From Periplaneta americana (lineage: Eukaryota > Arthropoda > Insecta > Blattodea > Blattidae), in NCBI RefSeq assembly GCF_040183065.1, contig NC_091121.1:62900287-62964286 (forward strand): a stretch of DNA of 64,000 nt. The letters run 5' to 3'. The notes beneath the pieces are model-generated. The model worked only from the letters and a program-made list of their open reading frames with translations, searched no databases and was not told the DNA's origin. Positions 1 to 10,783 of the stretch are shown in pieces. Position 1 is the first letter of the stretch, and every line of letters starts with the position of its first letter. A program made the translations under genes and the position numbers.

Positions 1-781
1 GTAGGTGATTGAAGTGTTTTGGTATGAAATGTAAACATAAATTAGGTTAGAAATGGTGTTGAATTTTTTTTTTTTTGGGAGTAGCATTGATGAATTTACA
101 AATTTGGAAAGCTCAAGAATTTCATGGTAAAGTATAAGAATCCTAGTTCGGCTTTCTCAAGAGGCACAAGTGTAGTAAATGACAACGGAATTGTATTTAC
201 AGAAATATCGTTTGAGAGTGGAAGAGGTCACTCATGCGACTCCTGGGCGTTAGCTTCTATTTACCTATAATGAGAAATATAACGAAGCCTCATTATCGCA
301 AACCTCATTACTGTGGTAATACAGGAGTTGTAATCCTTGACGCAACAGCCCATGAAGGACCGAGTTCGACCAGACTGTTGACCCCGTATCTACATGCCCC
401 AGGAAATGTGAACGATCGGGAAAAAAAATTCTGCTACTTCTGTGTTATTTTACAAACTGTCAAATGCGCATTATTAATGATTGGCTATAGAGGAACTGGT
501 AGCAGCAACATATATTGAGTTTATCGAAACCACCTATCATAGCTACTCAAGTCTTCATGGTGACATTTCATGAGATACCTAATTACCATGAGGACTCGAA
601 ACTGCTGTTCTTCCGTAACGCGAGTTCTAGGCACGATGTGTTAGATCGCATCGCAATGGCGTGGGATAATATAGAGGATAATGATTATGAAATAAAATTC
701 AATAGTATAGCAGGCCTATCCTCAAGCTTGAAAAAACGGTACTGGTTATTAGGAAGGGACCGCCGTGGTTTTTTTTAGAAG
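1..781. other. Upstream flank, no gene recognised
   Basis: AT-rich DNA upstream of the TRMO gene. An 87-codon open frame (515-778, plus) and a 94-codon frame (234-518) overlap here, but neither shows a domain or motif I recognise and neither has convincing splice context. They are left unannotated. A 5' UTR or first exon of TRMO could lie here or before the window. Confidence 0.3.
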
Positions 782-920
782 GTATGCGACAAGGTTAGTG
801 AGTTAGGGATATCTGAGTGACGTGAGGCTGAAGATCTTAAACACAGAAATATTTTCACACATTTCTCGGCCTCACGTCACTGAGATATCCCCTAAACTAC
901 CCACTAACCTTGCAACATAC
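782..920. repeat. Short palindromic hairpin element (MITE-like)
   Basis: About 50-bp arms (782-831 and roughly 869-920) are near-perfect reverse complements, sharing for example GATATCTGAGTGACGTGAGG and its complement, around a loop of about 35 bases. Each arm starts or ends with GTATG/CATAC. This looks like a small non-autonomous DNA transposon. The TA flanks suggest, but do not prove, a Tc1/mariner-type mobiliser. Confidence 0.6.
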
Positions 921-1218
921 TTACTACAGTGAGTATTTATATTTAATTACAGGATTTTTATATGAGGATAAGGCTTTTTACATATTATTTTCTGAAGATA
1001 CACAGCATCTTTTCATTAGAAAAATCAGCAGTAGTTTATCATGGACAAGTGTTACTGTTATAATGCTCTTTGATGCATTATAGTTTTGAAGGGTGGTTTA
1101 TCGATACTACTGATAGTCATGCTACTTGTTATTCCTGTGGTAATTTTGTAGGTGTTAAGTTTATACAAATTTGGTATAAATATTCACTATACTGCTTTGT
1201 AAAAAGTAAATAATTCTT

Positions 1219-1523
1219 ATGTTCAGACAGCAGATCAAGGCTCTTGGTCACAACCATCAAAAAGAAGTAGAACGAATCCAGAATATGCTGGACTCTTGGC
1301 GTTGCCAAAGCTGCAACTCTTCCACAACTACACCCAGTGTTCCTGAAGATGGCGTTTCTTTGCGCCCTATTGGAGTGATATCCACATGGTTCCCAGAGAA
1401 AAAGGGAACCCCTCGTCAGCCAGGCATCTGTGTTAATAGTCAAGGCAAATTAACCCTCTTCAATTCAGTATTCACAAATCCTGAACATGCATTGGAAGGC
1501 TTAGAAGGTTTTTCACACATGTG
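1219..1523 (+). CDS. TRMO: TRMO exon 1 (as visible)
   Basis: Encodes residues 1-101 plus two bases of the Trp-102 codon. The donor is GTGAGT at 1524. Reading through the donor meets TGA at once, which supports splicing. The exon carries the first TrmO barrel strands and the GTPRQP substrate/cofactor-site motif. Confidence 0.9.
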
Positions 1524-4500
1524 GTGAGTTAAAATGTAGGTAATTAGTATACAGTAGAACCCTTTTCATCCGAACTTTGATCAACTGAAACGTCTTGTCA
1601 CACACAAGATACGTACCGTAAACTGGGGTTACTTTGAACACAGAGGAAACTTTAAACATTTTTTCAGAAACTCATATTTAGGTTTCTGCATGCTGCATTT
1701 GTTATAGATGGAAGTAAATTATCATAAAAATCATTCTCATACCAAATTTACCTCTATCGAACAGATGTAGCATCTAGAAACCTAAATATGATTTTCTGAA
1801 AAAAAATGTTCAAAGTTTCCTCTGTGTTCAAAGTAACCCCAGTTTACGGTACTGTACTCATTCCTTAATTTGAGAAGGTTTGAGAAAACTACAGTATCTA
1901 TTCTTTGAAGACCTGTGAAGCATTAAGATCAGAAGAAACTACAGTTCAAAAGTATTGGAAAGCACGACTGCTAATGGCTTCATTGCCAGATGCAAGGCAC
2001 TAGACAACAATTTACTTGTTCAGTCCACGGTACTGTAATGTAGTGGGAAGAATCCAGGAATGACAGGGTTGCCAGTCACTAACAAGGGTCTCTAAGAATT
2101 ACTTTCCCTCCTCTCTCACTCTTAAAGAGGGTTGCTTAAAGAGGTGATTGACATTTGACATTGCCAAGATGCTATTGTCACCTTCTTCAATTGTGCAGGA
2201 TTAGTAGGGCCTAGTCTCACAGTGGACGTAAATCAGTAAAGTAACAATGAGGATTCTTTACTAGTAGTTCGAAGAATACGGACAGGATATTCCAGTAGTG
2301 TGCAAGTGTGTTTTGCGCGAACATTTTTCTTTTATTGGAATGTCGAGTAAAGGGAAACGTGTAATGATTGCAGCTGAAGAAAAACTTGAGGCTGTGAGGA
2401 GAATAAAATATGAAATCCTTCGATACAGATTGCTTTACGTTTTATGTAAGGTCAACAGCTAAGAAATGGCGCAAGAATAAAACTCAGACAAAAATATCTA
2501 ATTACTTTTCAGTAGATTTTGTTACCTCTAAGGTGAAATTAATTCATTTCTAGAGTACCTGGATAACAATAAAGAGATTTTTTAATTATAATTTTTTCCC
2601 TTCACTGAGAAGTGGAGTTCCTGGAATTTACGGTCTATCTGAAAAATTGCTTATTTGAAATCACTCTGCAGATGAACAGAGTTCTACTGTATTTGCATTG
2701 ATCATGGTGATGAGAATATTAAATAAATATAACATAACGCATTTTGTTACAGGATTTTGTTTCATTTTCACAAAAACGATTCTAGTCATGTACGTGCCAA
2801 AGTGTCACCACCTCGCCTGAATGGTGCTCGTACTGGAGTATTTGGTACACGATCTCCTCATAGACCTTCACCTATTGGTCTGTCCCTTGTAGCCATTAAT
2901 AAAGTGGAAGGTAAGTATTCAAAGAACATCTTATTATTGTTCTAATAATGTCTGAAGTATTGTCTTTAAAGGAATTCATTTCATTTCAAATGTGTCCGAA
3001 GTTATCAAATGGAAGATCACTGAAAGATGAAGAAAAAATACAATTTTCTAAGGTTTAAAAGCTGTTGAATCAAGTAATGTATGATTGAAATTGGGAATGA
3101 AATGCGTAGCATCATTTCGACTGAACACATTTCACTGCAGCTGTAGTAGGTGCTGAAGCATGAAGATATTTAGACAACTGAAATGGCTTATAAATTAGCC
3201 AGGAAAAGATACGAGCCTCTGCTTGCTGTCTTACACACCTGTCATGCAGGAAGATAACTGCAAAATTAATTAAGTTTGCGGACACTCAAATGTTATTGAG
3301 TGAGTGAAAGCAGTTTTCTTTTCTGTACTTTCCAACTGAGCAGAAAATGCCTGACACGGATTGTGGTTTACTAAATGAATACTGGAATGCTGTAGGGTGA
3401 AAATTGGGAAAGGTTGGGAATTCCTCGTATTCTAAATGTTTAAAGGCAGATTGAACTTATGGGAATTAGTATATGAATGTGAAGCCATAATACAGCTAAG
3501 AACTCCCATTTTCAGGAACTACTTTATGGAAATACATGACCTCTGCGAAGTTGAAATTAACAGTACAGTACCAGTAATCTTTGTTATGGATACTAGACTG
3601 TTGAGGATTTATAGTAGGGAGGTCACAATATACAAAATCTTGAAGTTAGCAATGTTTAATTTTCTCTCGAATGTAATTTATATTTGTTACTGTTGCTCCA
3701 ATATATTTGAATTTTTGACTAACTTTCAGTTTTTTGAAAGCAAAGTAAATGACAAAAGCTTCTCTCAATTAATAACAGTGTATTTCTCATATTTATTCTG
3801 TGTTTAATTTTCTCTCGAGTGCCATTTATATTTGTTATTATTGCTCCAAGATATTTGAATATTTCCACCTCTTCAAAGGATAAATTTCCAATTTTTATAT
3901 TTCTATTTCGTACTGTATTCTGATCACGAGACATAATCATATACTTTGTCTTTTCGAGATTTACTTCCAAACCTATCTCATTAGTCATTACTTCCTTCAA
4001 GTAAAATTCCCATGTTTTTCCTAATAGTTTTTGAGTTTTCTCTTAACATATTGATGTCATCGGCATAAACTACTTCGTGATAATTGAATGGAGCTAGAAG
4101 AGTTAAAACTTTTCGCTAACATTCTGCTTCAAGGAACAAAAATGATGAATTCTTAATTCCAGATACTGTGGATTATTCTCTTCAGTGTGACTATCTGTAT
4201 GAAGAGGAAGATCTTCATAAAATTAAAGAAGTGTCATACCCGTTACTTATTTTTTTATATTTCAAGATCTTTGAAAAGTTTTGATATGGAGTCCAAAAAC
4301 GCTTTTCCAGTTCAGGTAGACCTGTATCAAAAAAAAAACTTCATTTTCCTTTAACCAATGCCACCAGGTTGTCATTTTGACATTTCTGGTCTCTCCTGGC
4401 AATGGCTTATTTGTAACCCACTTCTGAGGTTGGAGCACCTGGAAGGCGGAGTTACACTGTCCCGATGATGATATTATGATAGGGTGATTGTGAAGTGCCA

Positions 4501-7500
4501 GGAGAGGTCTTAAACCTAAGCCTAACCTAATTTCCAGACCATGGACGAACACAGGAACATTCCCTTTAAGGAAAAATTCCTGTGTTCCAACCGGGAATCG
4601 AATCCGGGACCTCATGAACTGTAGTCAAAAGCTCTGACCACTAGCCCATGAAGCTGTTCAATGCCATAAATTCTTATCATTAGCAGACATCGGATTCTAG
4701 GGCAAATGCCTATTTTGTTTCTTTAGGAGAAAAGTAAAAATAATTAATATTTGTGTTTCATGGAAATTGAAAGGTATTCAAAGAGTTTTATAGTGCCCTA
4801 AAATGCCCTAAAACGGTTATTAGAGCCTAATTTGTTAATATTCGCCTAAAAATGCCTAACTCACTGTAAAGTTTCGCATTTTACTCTTACTTTTTATAAT
4901 TTATACATGCATTCACTGCGAAATTTAAGGCATTTAAAAAGTGGAAAGTTTGCTTCACACCGGCCATGAAACCATTGATAAAGGAAACAAAATGTTTTGA
5001 ATCTCACGACACTCGCAATAGATTTCACCGAATTTAACATGTTTGGAGGCATAAATGCCGACAAAGAACTAACCTTAGTTTTGAAGCAGGCAACAATCAC
5101 AACATATGCTGCTACTGATTCAGAGATATACTATACTATAAAAATGACTGTTTTCGGTCTGAAACCGATTAGCTGTACTGCCCTTCAGAGTGTCATAAAA
5201 TCACAATTTTTGGAGAAAGAGTGTTTTTGAAATATTTATGAAAAGTCGTAAAACTGCGAATTAGTAGGGTAAACCGTTACAAAATATTTAAAAGAATGGC
5301 CCTCCTAGTGTTAACACTACCAGGAAATGCAACAATAAGTGGAACTTTGTATTTTTGTCCAATTGAATCTCAATAACAACGGTTCATTTGAATGCTCGTT
5401 AACAGTTGCTCTTTCCCTCACCTTATTTGTGTTGAGAAGTTTTGAGCCGTAGGATGTTTTCCTGTGAAGTTTAACGCGATAATGCCAAAAAATATAAGTG
5501 CAAAATCTACATTGATCCGGCAATGGCTAACAGAATATTCAGAATTCACTTATGATGGAAAAATAATTTTCTGCAAGATTTGTAGCAAATAGGTATGTAA
5601 CAATAGTTGAAATATATAAATTCTATTAATTTTAATGAGTAGGCCTATAATATTTATACATTGACTGAGCTATCCTGAGGTATAATTCTTTTTAAGACCA
5701 CTACACTTTAACCTTTTAAATTCCGATAGTTAAAGTATTTGCAGGTCATTAAAATTTTGATTGTTCGAACCCACTAACTTTGTGATAGAAATACGGCAAT
5801 ACAACAATTAGGATTTTATTTTAATTCAGTTTACTTTACATTTTTAGATTTCGCAAGAAAAGAAGTGCCACCTAAAGCAGCATGTGCAAAAAGCGGCTCA
5901 TAAGGCTAAAGCTCAGCAGAAAAATCAACTGCAACAAACTTTACTAACACAGCCTACTTCATCCAATCTCAGCAGCAATTTCTATGCTGATTTAACCAGA
6001 GCGTTTGTTGCTGCTAACATTCCCTGGAATGCAATTGAAAATCCGGTTTTAAGACAGTTTTTACAAAAATACTGCAAACAAAATATCCCATCTGAGTCAA
6101 CCCTAAGAAAAAATTACTTAGAATATACAATGAAACTTTAGCTTCAATTCGGGAGGATATAGGTGATTCTTACATATGGGTCTCTGTGGATGAAACCTCA
6201 GATCCTATGAATAGGTATATAGCAAATATGGTAGTAGGAAAACTTAGTCCTGATGGACCTTCGATTCCACACCTCGTATGTGTTAAGGAACTTTCGAAAG
6301 TGAATAGCCAAGCCATTGCTTATTTTGTAAATAAAGGCCTACAGTCTTTATACTCAGGTAATATAGACGATTCTAAAGTTCTGTTGTTTTGTACTGATGC
6401 TGCCTCATACATGGTTGCTGCAGCTCCACTTCTTAAAACATTTTATCCTAACCTCACGCATGTAACCTGTCTAGCACATGGCCTTCACAGGGTTTCTGAA
6501 ACAATCCGGAATGAATTTCCTCTTGTCAATTCGTTTATTTCTAACACAAAAAAAAGTTTTTGTAAAGCCCCATCCAGGATTTCAATATTCAGAGAGAACT
6601 TTCCAGATATCCCACTCCCACCTCAGCCGGTTGTTACACGATGGGGAACCTGGATTCAGTCAGTGATGTATTATTCTAAGTATTTTAAAGAAGTGGTCAC
6701 AGTTATTGATAAATTACCTGAAACTGATAGTGCAGCGTGTGTGAAAGCAGTGAAAGATTGTTTTGAATGACTCACGAGTGAAAAACGATATTGTCTACAT
6801 AACATCAAACTTTTCTTTCATACCTGCAAGCATTGAACAATTAGAATGTGAAAAACAATCTCTTTGTAGCCAAATAGCAATAGTAAAGGAAGCTCAAGTG
6901 AACATACATTCTGCTTTGGGCGAAACTGGGAAAAAAGTTAAAAATAAGTGGGACAACGTATTAAATAAGAATGTAGGATTTTCATTGTTGGTAAAAGTAT
7001 CAAGAGTGATATCGGGGGAAAGTGTAAATGTTCCAGTAAGTATTGATGTTTCTATTGTACCTAATTTAAAATTTGCGCCTCTCACATCAGTTTCGGTTGA
7101 AAGAAGTTTTTCTGCTTTCAAAATGATTCTCAGTGACAAAAGGCAAAGGTTAACTGTGGAGAATTTAGAAAAAATTCTGGTGGTGTACTGTGCAGATAAT
7201 TATAATAAAGTCTGAGCATGGAACTGAATTTCAATAACTTAAAATGAGTAATCTTGATATCAATAATCATTATTTCATTAGTTTCAATATATTAAATTTG
7301 TGCAGCTCTGTTTATAAATATAATATAGTATTCTTTTTTAATGTTTAAACATACTTTTTTGTGCGTATTTTAGTGTATAACTAAAAATTTTAGTGAAAGA
7401 AATAAGTATGATACCTTGACGTGCCTAAAATGCCTATTTTCATTAAAATAGAGCCTAATTTTACAAATTTTGAGCTTATTTTAGGCGCCTAAAACTGCAA

Positions 7501-10500
7501 TTTTTAGTGCCTAAAAATCCAATGTCTAATCATTAGGCTACATTATTTTCATAGAACGACTAAAAGGGTAAACTGATTGAATTGGTATGTTTGAATATTT
7601 GTTTTCTAACTGGAATGAATTGAAAATACAAGGAAACTTTAAATAGAGGGGGGGTGTATGGAGCTATAGTATGAATTTTGTTGTAATCACAGGGCAAGAA
7701 TTAATTCATTCATAGTGTTCTGCCTAAGGGCGGGTGTTTCATTGCAGACCTAGCATTCTCCAATCTTTCCTATTTTCTGTCTTCCTCTTAGTCTCCACGT
7801 ACAATCCATTTATTTTAATGTTTATCATCTGATATCTTCTTCAGCTACACACATTTAATTTTTTGCTGTAAAATTGTTTACTATTATCCCATCTGCCACA
7901 AGAATACTATTGATAGAAAAAAAAATGAAATTTCGTTCAGTGACATATAATCAACCATAGGTAACAGAAAAAGTAATGTTTAACTATATAAATGAAAATG
8001 GAACACATATATATAAATAAATGTATATCTTTATTTTACCGCTACAATGATACATGAACATTTTATCTTCAGTTTCGTTGGCACAGCAGTATGTAAGTAG
8101 GGTACGAGGCGCATCCAGAAAGTAAGTTTCCCAATTTTTTCCCCTTGAAAGTAAACGTAATTAGCCGTGTCAATTGCGCATGCGTAACAGATCTATGACG
8201 TATCAATCATATGCCAGCCGGACAGGTCCTACCTGGTGCCAGTAGCGTGGCAGCAGTGGTCTGAAATGGAAGCTCTTATTCCTTCTCCTGCCGCCTGTGA
8301 GGTTCGGTCGGTGATAAAGTTCTTTAATGCACGAAGCATTGTGCCAATTGAAATTCATCGGCAGTTCTGTCAGGTCTATGGGCCGAACATCATGAGTAAG
8401 CAGATGGTGCATTGCTGTTGTAGGCAGTTTCCCGAAGGTCGTCAAAGTGTCCATGATGAAGAGTGCAGTGGGTGACCGTCCCTCATCAATGATGATCGTG
8501 TTGAGCTGGTGCGGCAGTGCATCATGGAGAACTGTCGCTGCACGATTACGGAGCTGAGCAGCCATTTTCCGCAGATATCGCGATCCTTGTTGCATGAGAT
8601 TGTCACTAAGTACCTGCTGTTCAAAAAAGTGTGTGCCAGGTGGGTGCCGAAAAACCTGACACCCGAACACAAAATGCAACGTTTAGGAGCAGCACTGACA
8701 TTTCTACAATGGTATCACGATTATGGCGACGAGTTCCTCGACAGGATCGTCACGGGCGATTAGACTTGGATTTCGCACTTCACCCTGGAAACCAAGCAGG
8801 AGTCAATGCATTGGCGGCATAGTGGATCTCCGGTTAGAACGAAATTCAAACAGACGCTGTCGGTACAGAAAGTGATGTGCACGGTGTTCTGGGACAGGAA
8901 GGGCATTCTGCTCATTGACTTCCTTCCAAGAGGTGAAACAGTGAACGCTGACCGTTACTGTGAAACACTGCGGAAAATTGCGACGTGCCATTCAAAACAA
9001 GAGGCGTGGAATGCTTACTGCAGGTGTTGTGCTCCTCCATGACAATGCTCGTCCACATACGGCTTGGCGCACAGCAGCTGTTTTGACGGAATTTGGCTGG
9101 GAGTTGTTTGATCATCCACCCTAAAGTTCTGATCTTGCTCCCAGCGATTTTCACGTTTTCTTGCACCTCAAGAAATTCCTGTCCTCCGGTGAGCGTTTTG
9201 GCAATGACGAAGAGCTGAAGACGTCTGTCACATGCTGGTTCCATTCACAGGCGGCAGAGTTCTACGACAGAGGGATACAAAAGTTGATCCCACGATACAA
9301 GTGTCTCAATTCTGATGGTGGCTATGTTGAAAAATAGCTGAAACATTGCTGTACCTGTTGCCAATAAATGTTTTCCTGAAAGTGTGTGTTCTTTTTTTTT
9401 AAAAATAGGGAAACTTACTTTCTGGATGCGCCTCGTATATTGTTGTTACTTTGTTAGGTAAAAACGTAATACGGCGAACTCTAAGCTCCGCCCACGACCC
9501 CTTTCCACTTTTCCCCTACAAGCTCATCACACACTCTACGTGATAGGCTAGTGTTGTGTCGAATGCACATTTCATGTGGGTGGCGATAACTTCCCCTACT
9601 GGCATTCGCCGTATTACGTTTTCGCCCTTTGTTAGGCTAGTAAAATGTTAATTGCTTATAATATGGGTAATTTATATACTTTGGTTTCAGTATATGTGCG
9701 AGTAATTTTCTCCATGTTAATAACACCAGCCGTTTCACACTCTTTGGAGCCGCCCAGTTTGCCAGTCCCTCTGCATCTGGGTCTGTAACGTGGTTTTGAA
9801 CCTACTGTTCAAGCTCTACAATTCAGTACGAATGCCATTAAAATGTCGTGTTTTTCATTGGCAACTTTCCTCACAAGATTCACTCTAGAAAATAATAATT
9901 GAGTTATGACAATGTTAATCATTGAAAGTTTCTGTACATTTAATCATACGCGAAATTTGTTAAATGTGTTCAAAGTTACTAGTATCAGTGCTCTTACAGT
10001 GTTATTCATCACGTTTTAGTTGCTTCACATTCATTTCAGGTGCTGACTTCTGCTACATACTTACGGCTACAGCTGTTATACTTTCAAAGTTAAAGTGCAT
10101 TTTCTGAAAAATATGTTACAGGATCTTCTGTATACTTCTGTGGGGTGGACATGGTAGACGGTACCCCTGTTCTTGATATCAAGCCTTACATCCCTTTGTA
10201 TGACAATCCTCTGCACTGTGAAACACCAACGCTGCGACTCTTAGACGGCAGGGAAGCAGAAGATGAACCAGCAAGTACTTCTCCTGGGGACACAAATCTT
10301 TCTCCTGTAATGTGCACAACCCAACCAGCACGACCTGAAAGCCGTATTGGAGAGAGAGAAGCTCCAGATGGAGAAGAAGGTGCTCGACCATCCCTCTTAC
10401 CTCCTGTAGGAACACAGAATGAAAGAACGTCTGGTCCACAAGTTCGTATTCCATCTTGGATCACACAACCACCGGTCCACAAGCTGAAAGTCACATTTAG

Positions 10501-10783
10501 CGATCGAGCAAAGGCACAGCTTGAAAATATCGAGAGAGACTCGGAGAATACAGAAAATCCAGAAACCTCAATTCGCAATGTCCTCCAAGAAGATCCCCGA
10601 TCAGTATACTTGCGTGAGCGATGGGGGAATCAATTCTACACTTTCCTGATTTGCAACCTGCATGTGAGCTGCAAGTTTGATGACTCGGTGCATACTGTAA
10701 CAGTATTCCAAGTGAAGTCTGCAGGCAAGCTTTGTGAATGTGGTCAGCCTGAGTGGCAATGCAGTGCTCATGGCGAATCCTAA
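1219..10783 (+). CDS. TRMO: TRMO homologue: tRNA (adenine-37-N6)-methyltransferase, three exons
   Basis: Joined exons 1219-1523, 2753-2910 and 10122-10783 give 1125 nt, an exact 374-codon frame plus TAA. Family knowledge: TrmO/TRMO enzymes use S-adenosylmethionine to methylate t6A at position 37 of certain tRNAs, giving m6t6A. Visible landmarks are the N-terminal beta-barrel domain starting near residue 48, GTPRQP (63-68), NPEHALEGLE then FSHMW ending at 102, PPRLNGARTGVFGTRSPHRP (121-140), and DGTPVLDIKPY (167-177). An acidic low-complexity linker follows, then a C-terminal TrmO_C-like segment beginning PRSVY near 313. Residues 1-40 look helical and are poorly conserved. Length is close to animal TRMO (about 440 aa in human). 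The start at 1219 has an in-frame TAA at 1207, but a spliced upstream exon using an AG at 1226-1233 cannot be excluded. Both introns are GT-AG and interrupt the conserved domain. Confidence 0.93.
1552..2689 (+). mobile_element. Tigger/pogo-like DNA transposon, internally deleted
   Basis: The ends are inverted repeats starting CAGTAGAACCCTTTTCATC (left) and CAGTAGAACTCTGTTCATC (complement of right), each flanked by TA (1550-1551 and 2690-2691), the pogo/Tigger target duplication. Inside at 2342 an ORF begins MSSKGKRVMIAAEEKLEAV, matching the CENP-B-like N-terminal helix-turn-helix of Tigger transposases. A few dozen bases later comes a segment reading KTQTKISNYFSVD, like a transposase C-terminus. 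The DDE catalytic core is missing. The element fills TRMO intron 1, leaving 28 intron bases on the left and 63 on the right. Confidence 0.75.
1616..1849. mobile_element. Nested palindromic MITE with TA flanks
   Basis: A 234-bp foldback with arms of about 75 bp. Left begins CCGTAAACTGGGGTTACTTT, right ends with its complement, and TA lies on both sides (1614-1615, 1850-1851). It sits inside the Tigger-like element just after the left terminus, so it is the younger insertion. No coding capacity. TA flanks point to Tc1/mariner-type mobilisation. Confidence 0.8.
2753..2910 (+). CDS. TRMO: TRMO exon 2
   Basis: The acceptor AG is at 2751-2752 after GTTAC and the donor GTAAGT is at 2911. The exon finishes Trp-102 and encodes residues 103-154 plus one base of Gly-155. 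It holds the most conserved TrmO block, PPRLNGARTGVF followed by TRSPHRPSPIGLS. Confidence 0.93.
2911..3654. other. Start of TRMO intron 2, no feature seen
   Basis: Unremarkable AT-rich intron sequence. I find no coding similarity, terminal inverted repeats or tandem repeats here. Confidence 0.5.
3655..4086 (-). mobile_element. LINE reverse-transcriptase fragment with YADD box
   Basis: Minus-strand translation gives VVYADDINMLREN (4030-4086), the catalytic YxDD motif of non-LTR reverse transcriptase. It continues into IGLEVNLEKTKYMIMSRDQN (about 3919-3985) and a KYLGAIITNIN segment. The KYLGA-type segment occurs twice, near 3805-3880 and again near 3655-3730, so the fragment contains a local duplication. 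Both ends are truncated and there are frame breaks. Confidence 0.8.
4340..4675 (-). repeat. tRNA-derived repeat (SINE-like), minus strand
   Basis: The complement of 4570-4665 reads as a tRNA-like head with an A-box-like GGGCTAGTGGTCAGAG and a B box GGATTCGATTCCC. A non-coding body of about 230 bp runs to roughly 4340. The hAT element at 4684 sits directly beside its head. It is not a functional tRNA gene: stems are imperfect and the head runs into a repeat body. Confidence 0.5.
4684..7528 (+). mobile_element. hAT transposon with CGGBP1-like transposase, 8-bp TSD
   Basis: The 2845-bp element is flanked by an identical 8-bp duplication ATCATTAG (4676-4683 and 7529-7536). Termini are CAGACATCGGATTCTAGG and, on the complement of the right end, TAGACATTGGATTTTTAGG. 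Subterminal copies of TGCCTAAAA occur on both sides, as is usual for hAT transposase binding. It carries the transposase gene annotated at 5482-7215 and lies in TRMO intron 2 on the same strand as TRMO. Confidence 0.93.
5482..7215 (+). pseudogene. hAT transposase, BED finger plus RNase-H-like core, broken
   Basis: Exon 1 starts at ATG 5482 and ends in half a BED zinc finger (FCKICSK). A perfect GTATGT donor at 5593 and an AG at 5846-5847 remove 255 bases. Exon 2 completes the finger with CHLKQHVQKAAH, then a helical block (ANIPWNAIENPVLRQFLQKY) like that of human CGGBP1, itself hAT-derived. A frameshift near 6126 leads to SVDETSDP (first catalytic Asp) and LLFCTDAASYM (second), and RWGTW. Another frameshift near 6760 leads to SVERSFSAFK, the hAT dimerisation region with the catalytic Glu. 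The last codon before the donor is TAG where CAG would fit, so the copy has a nonsense mutation plus two frameshifts and an internal shortening before SVERSF. Dead, but recent enough to read throughout. Confidence 0.85.
7695..7850 (-). mobile_element. LINE 3' end fragment
   Basis: The minus strand encodes ETKRKTENRKDWRMLGLQ followed by a stop. This is the conserved C-terminus of a LINE reverse-transcriptase family that recurs at 12585-12670. A short ATGAATGAAT-like tail follows. Only about 150 bp remain. Confidence 0.65.
8105..9435 (+). mobile_element. mariner transposon, copy 1, full length
   Basis: Terminal inverted repeats of about 28 bp begin CGAGGCGCATCCAGAAAG at both ends and are flanked by TA (8103-8104, 9436-9437), giving 1331 bp. 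The same family occurs in opposite orientation at 38496-39816 with strong base-level similarity. It lies in TRMO intron 2. Confidence 0.95.
8236..9339 (+). pseudogene. mariner transposase, copy 1, inactivated
   Basis: IS630/Tc1/mariner transposase of about 345 codons. The N-terminal helix-turn-helix region (EVRSVIKFFNAR) is followed by a stop at 8473-8475. The first catalytic Asp survives in VTGD, but the next codon (8761-8763) is TAG where copy 2 has Glu. The second Asp block (LLHDNARPHTA) is present but in another frame after a shift near 8980. The third Asp lies in the LAPSDFH block near 9135. There are at least two nonsense codons and one frameshift, so no active enzyme is expected. Confidence 0.9.
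9457..9626. mobile_element. 170-bp MITE with 8-bp TSD and GG-starting ends
   Basis: Flanked by CTTTGTTA (9449-9456 and 9627-9634). Inverted ends are GGTAAAAACGTAATACGGCG and GGCGAAAACGTAATACGGCG. An 8-bp duplication with GG-starting ends fits Merlin-type elements, but no transposase is present to confirm this. It sits 21 bp beyond the mariner. Confidence 0.75.
10122..10783 (+). CDS. TRMO: TRMO exon 3 (terminal)
   Basis: The acceptor AG is at 10120-10121 after GTTAC. The exon completes Gly-155 and reads SSVYFCGVDM, then DGTPVLDIKPYIPLYD, a conserved barrel segment. A low-complexity linker rich in E, P, S and R spans roughly residues 190-280. The C-terminal domain starts with PRSVYLRERW (from 313) and ends at TAA 10781-10783. 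The Cys-rich tail CECGQPEWQC is notable and I cannot assign it a role. Confidence 0.93.

Noticed and set aside
8203..8679. 158-codon minus-strand frame in mariner copy 1 and its equivalent at 39243-39719
   Set aside because: Antisense shadow of the mariner transposase. The frame is conserved between copies only because the sense strand is.
10186..10578. 130-codon minus-strand frame
   Set aside because: Antisense of TRMO exon 3, whose sense frame has clear family motifs.
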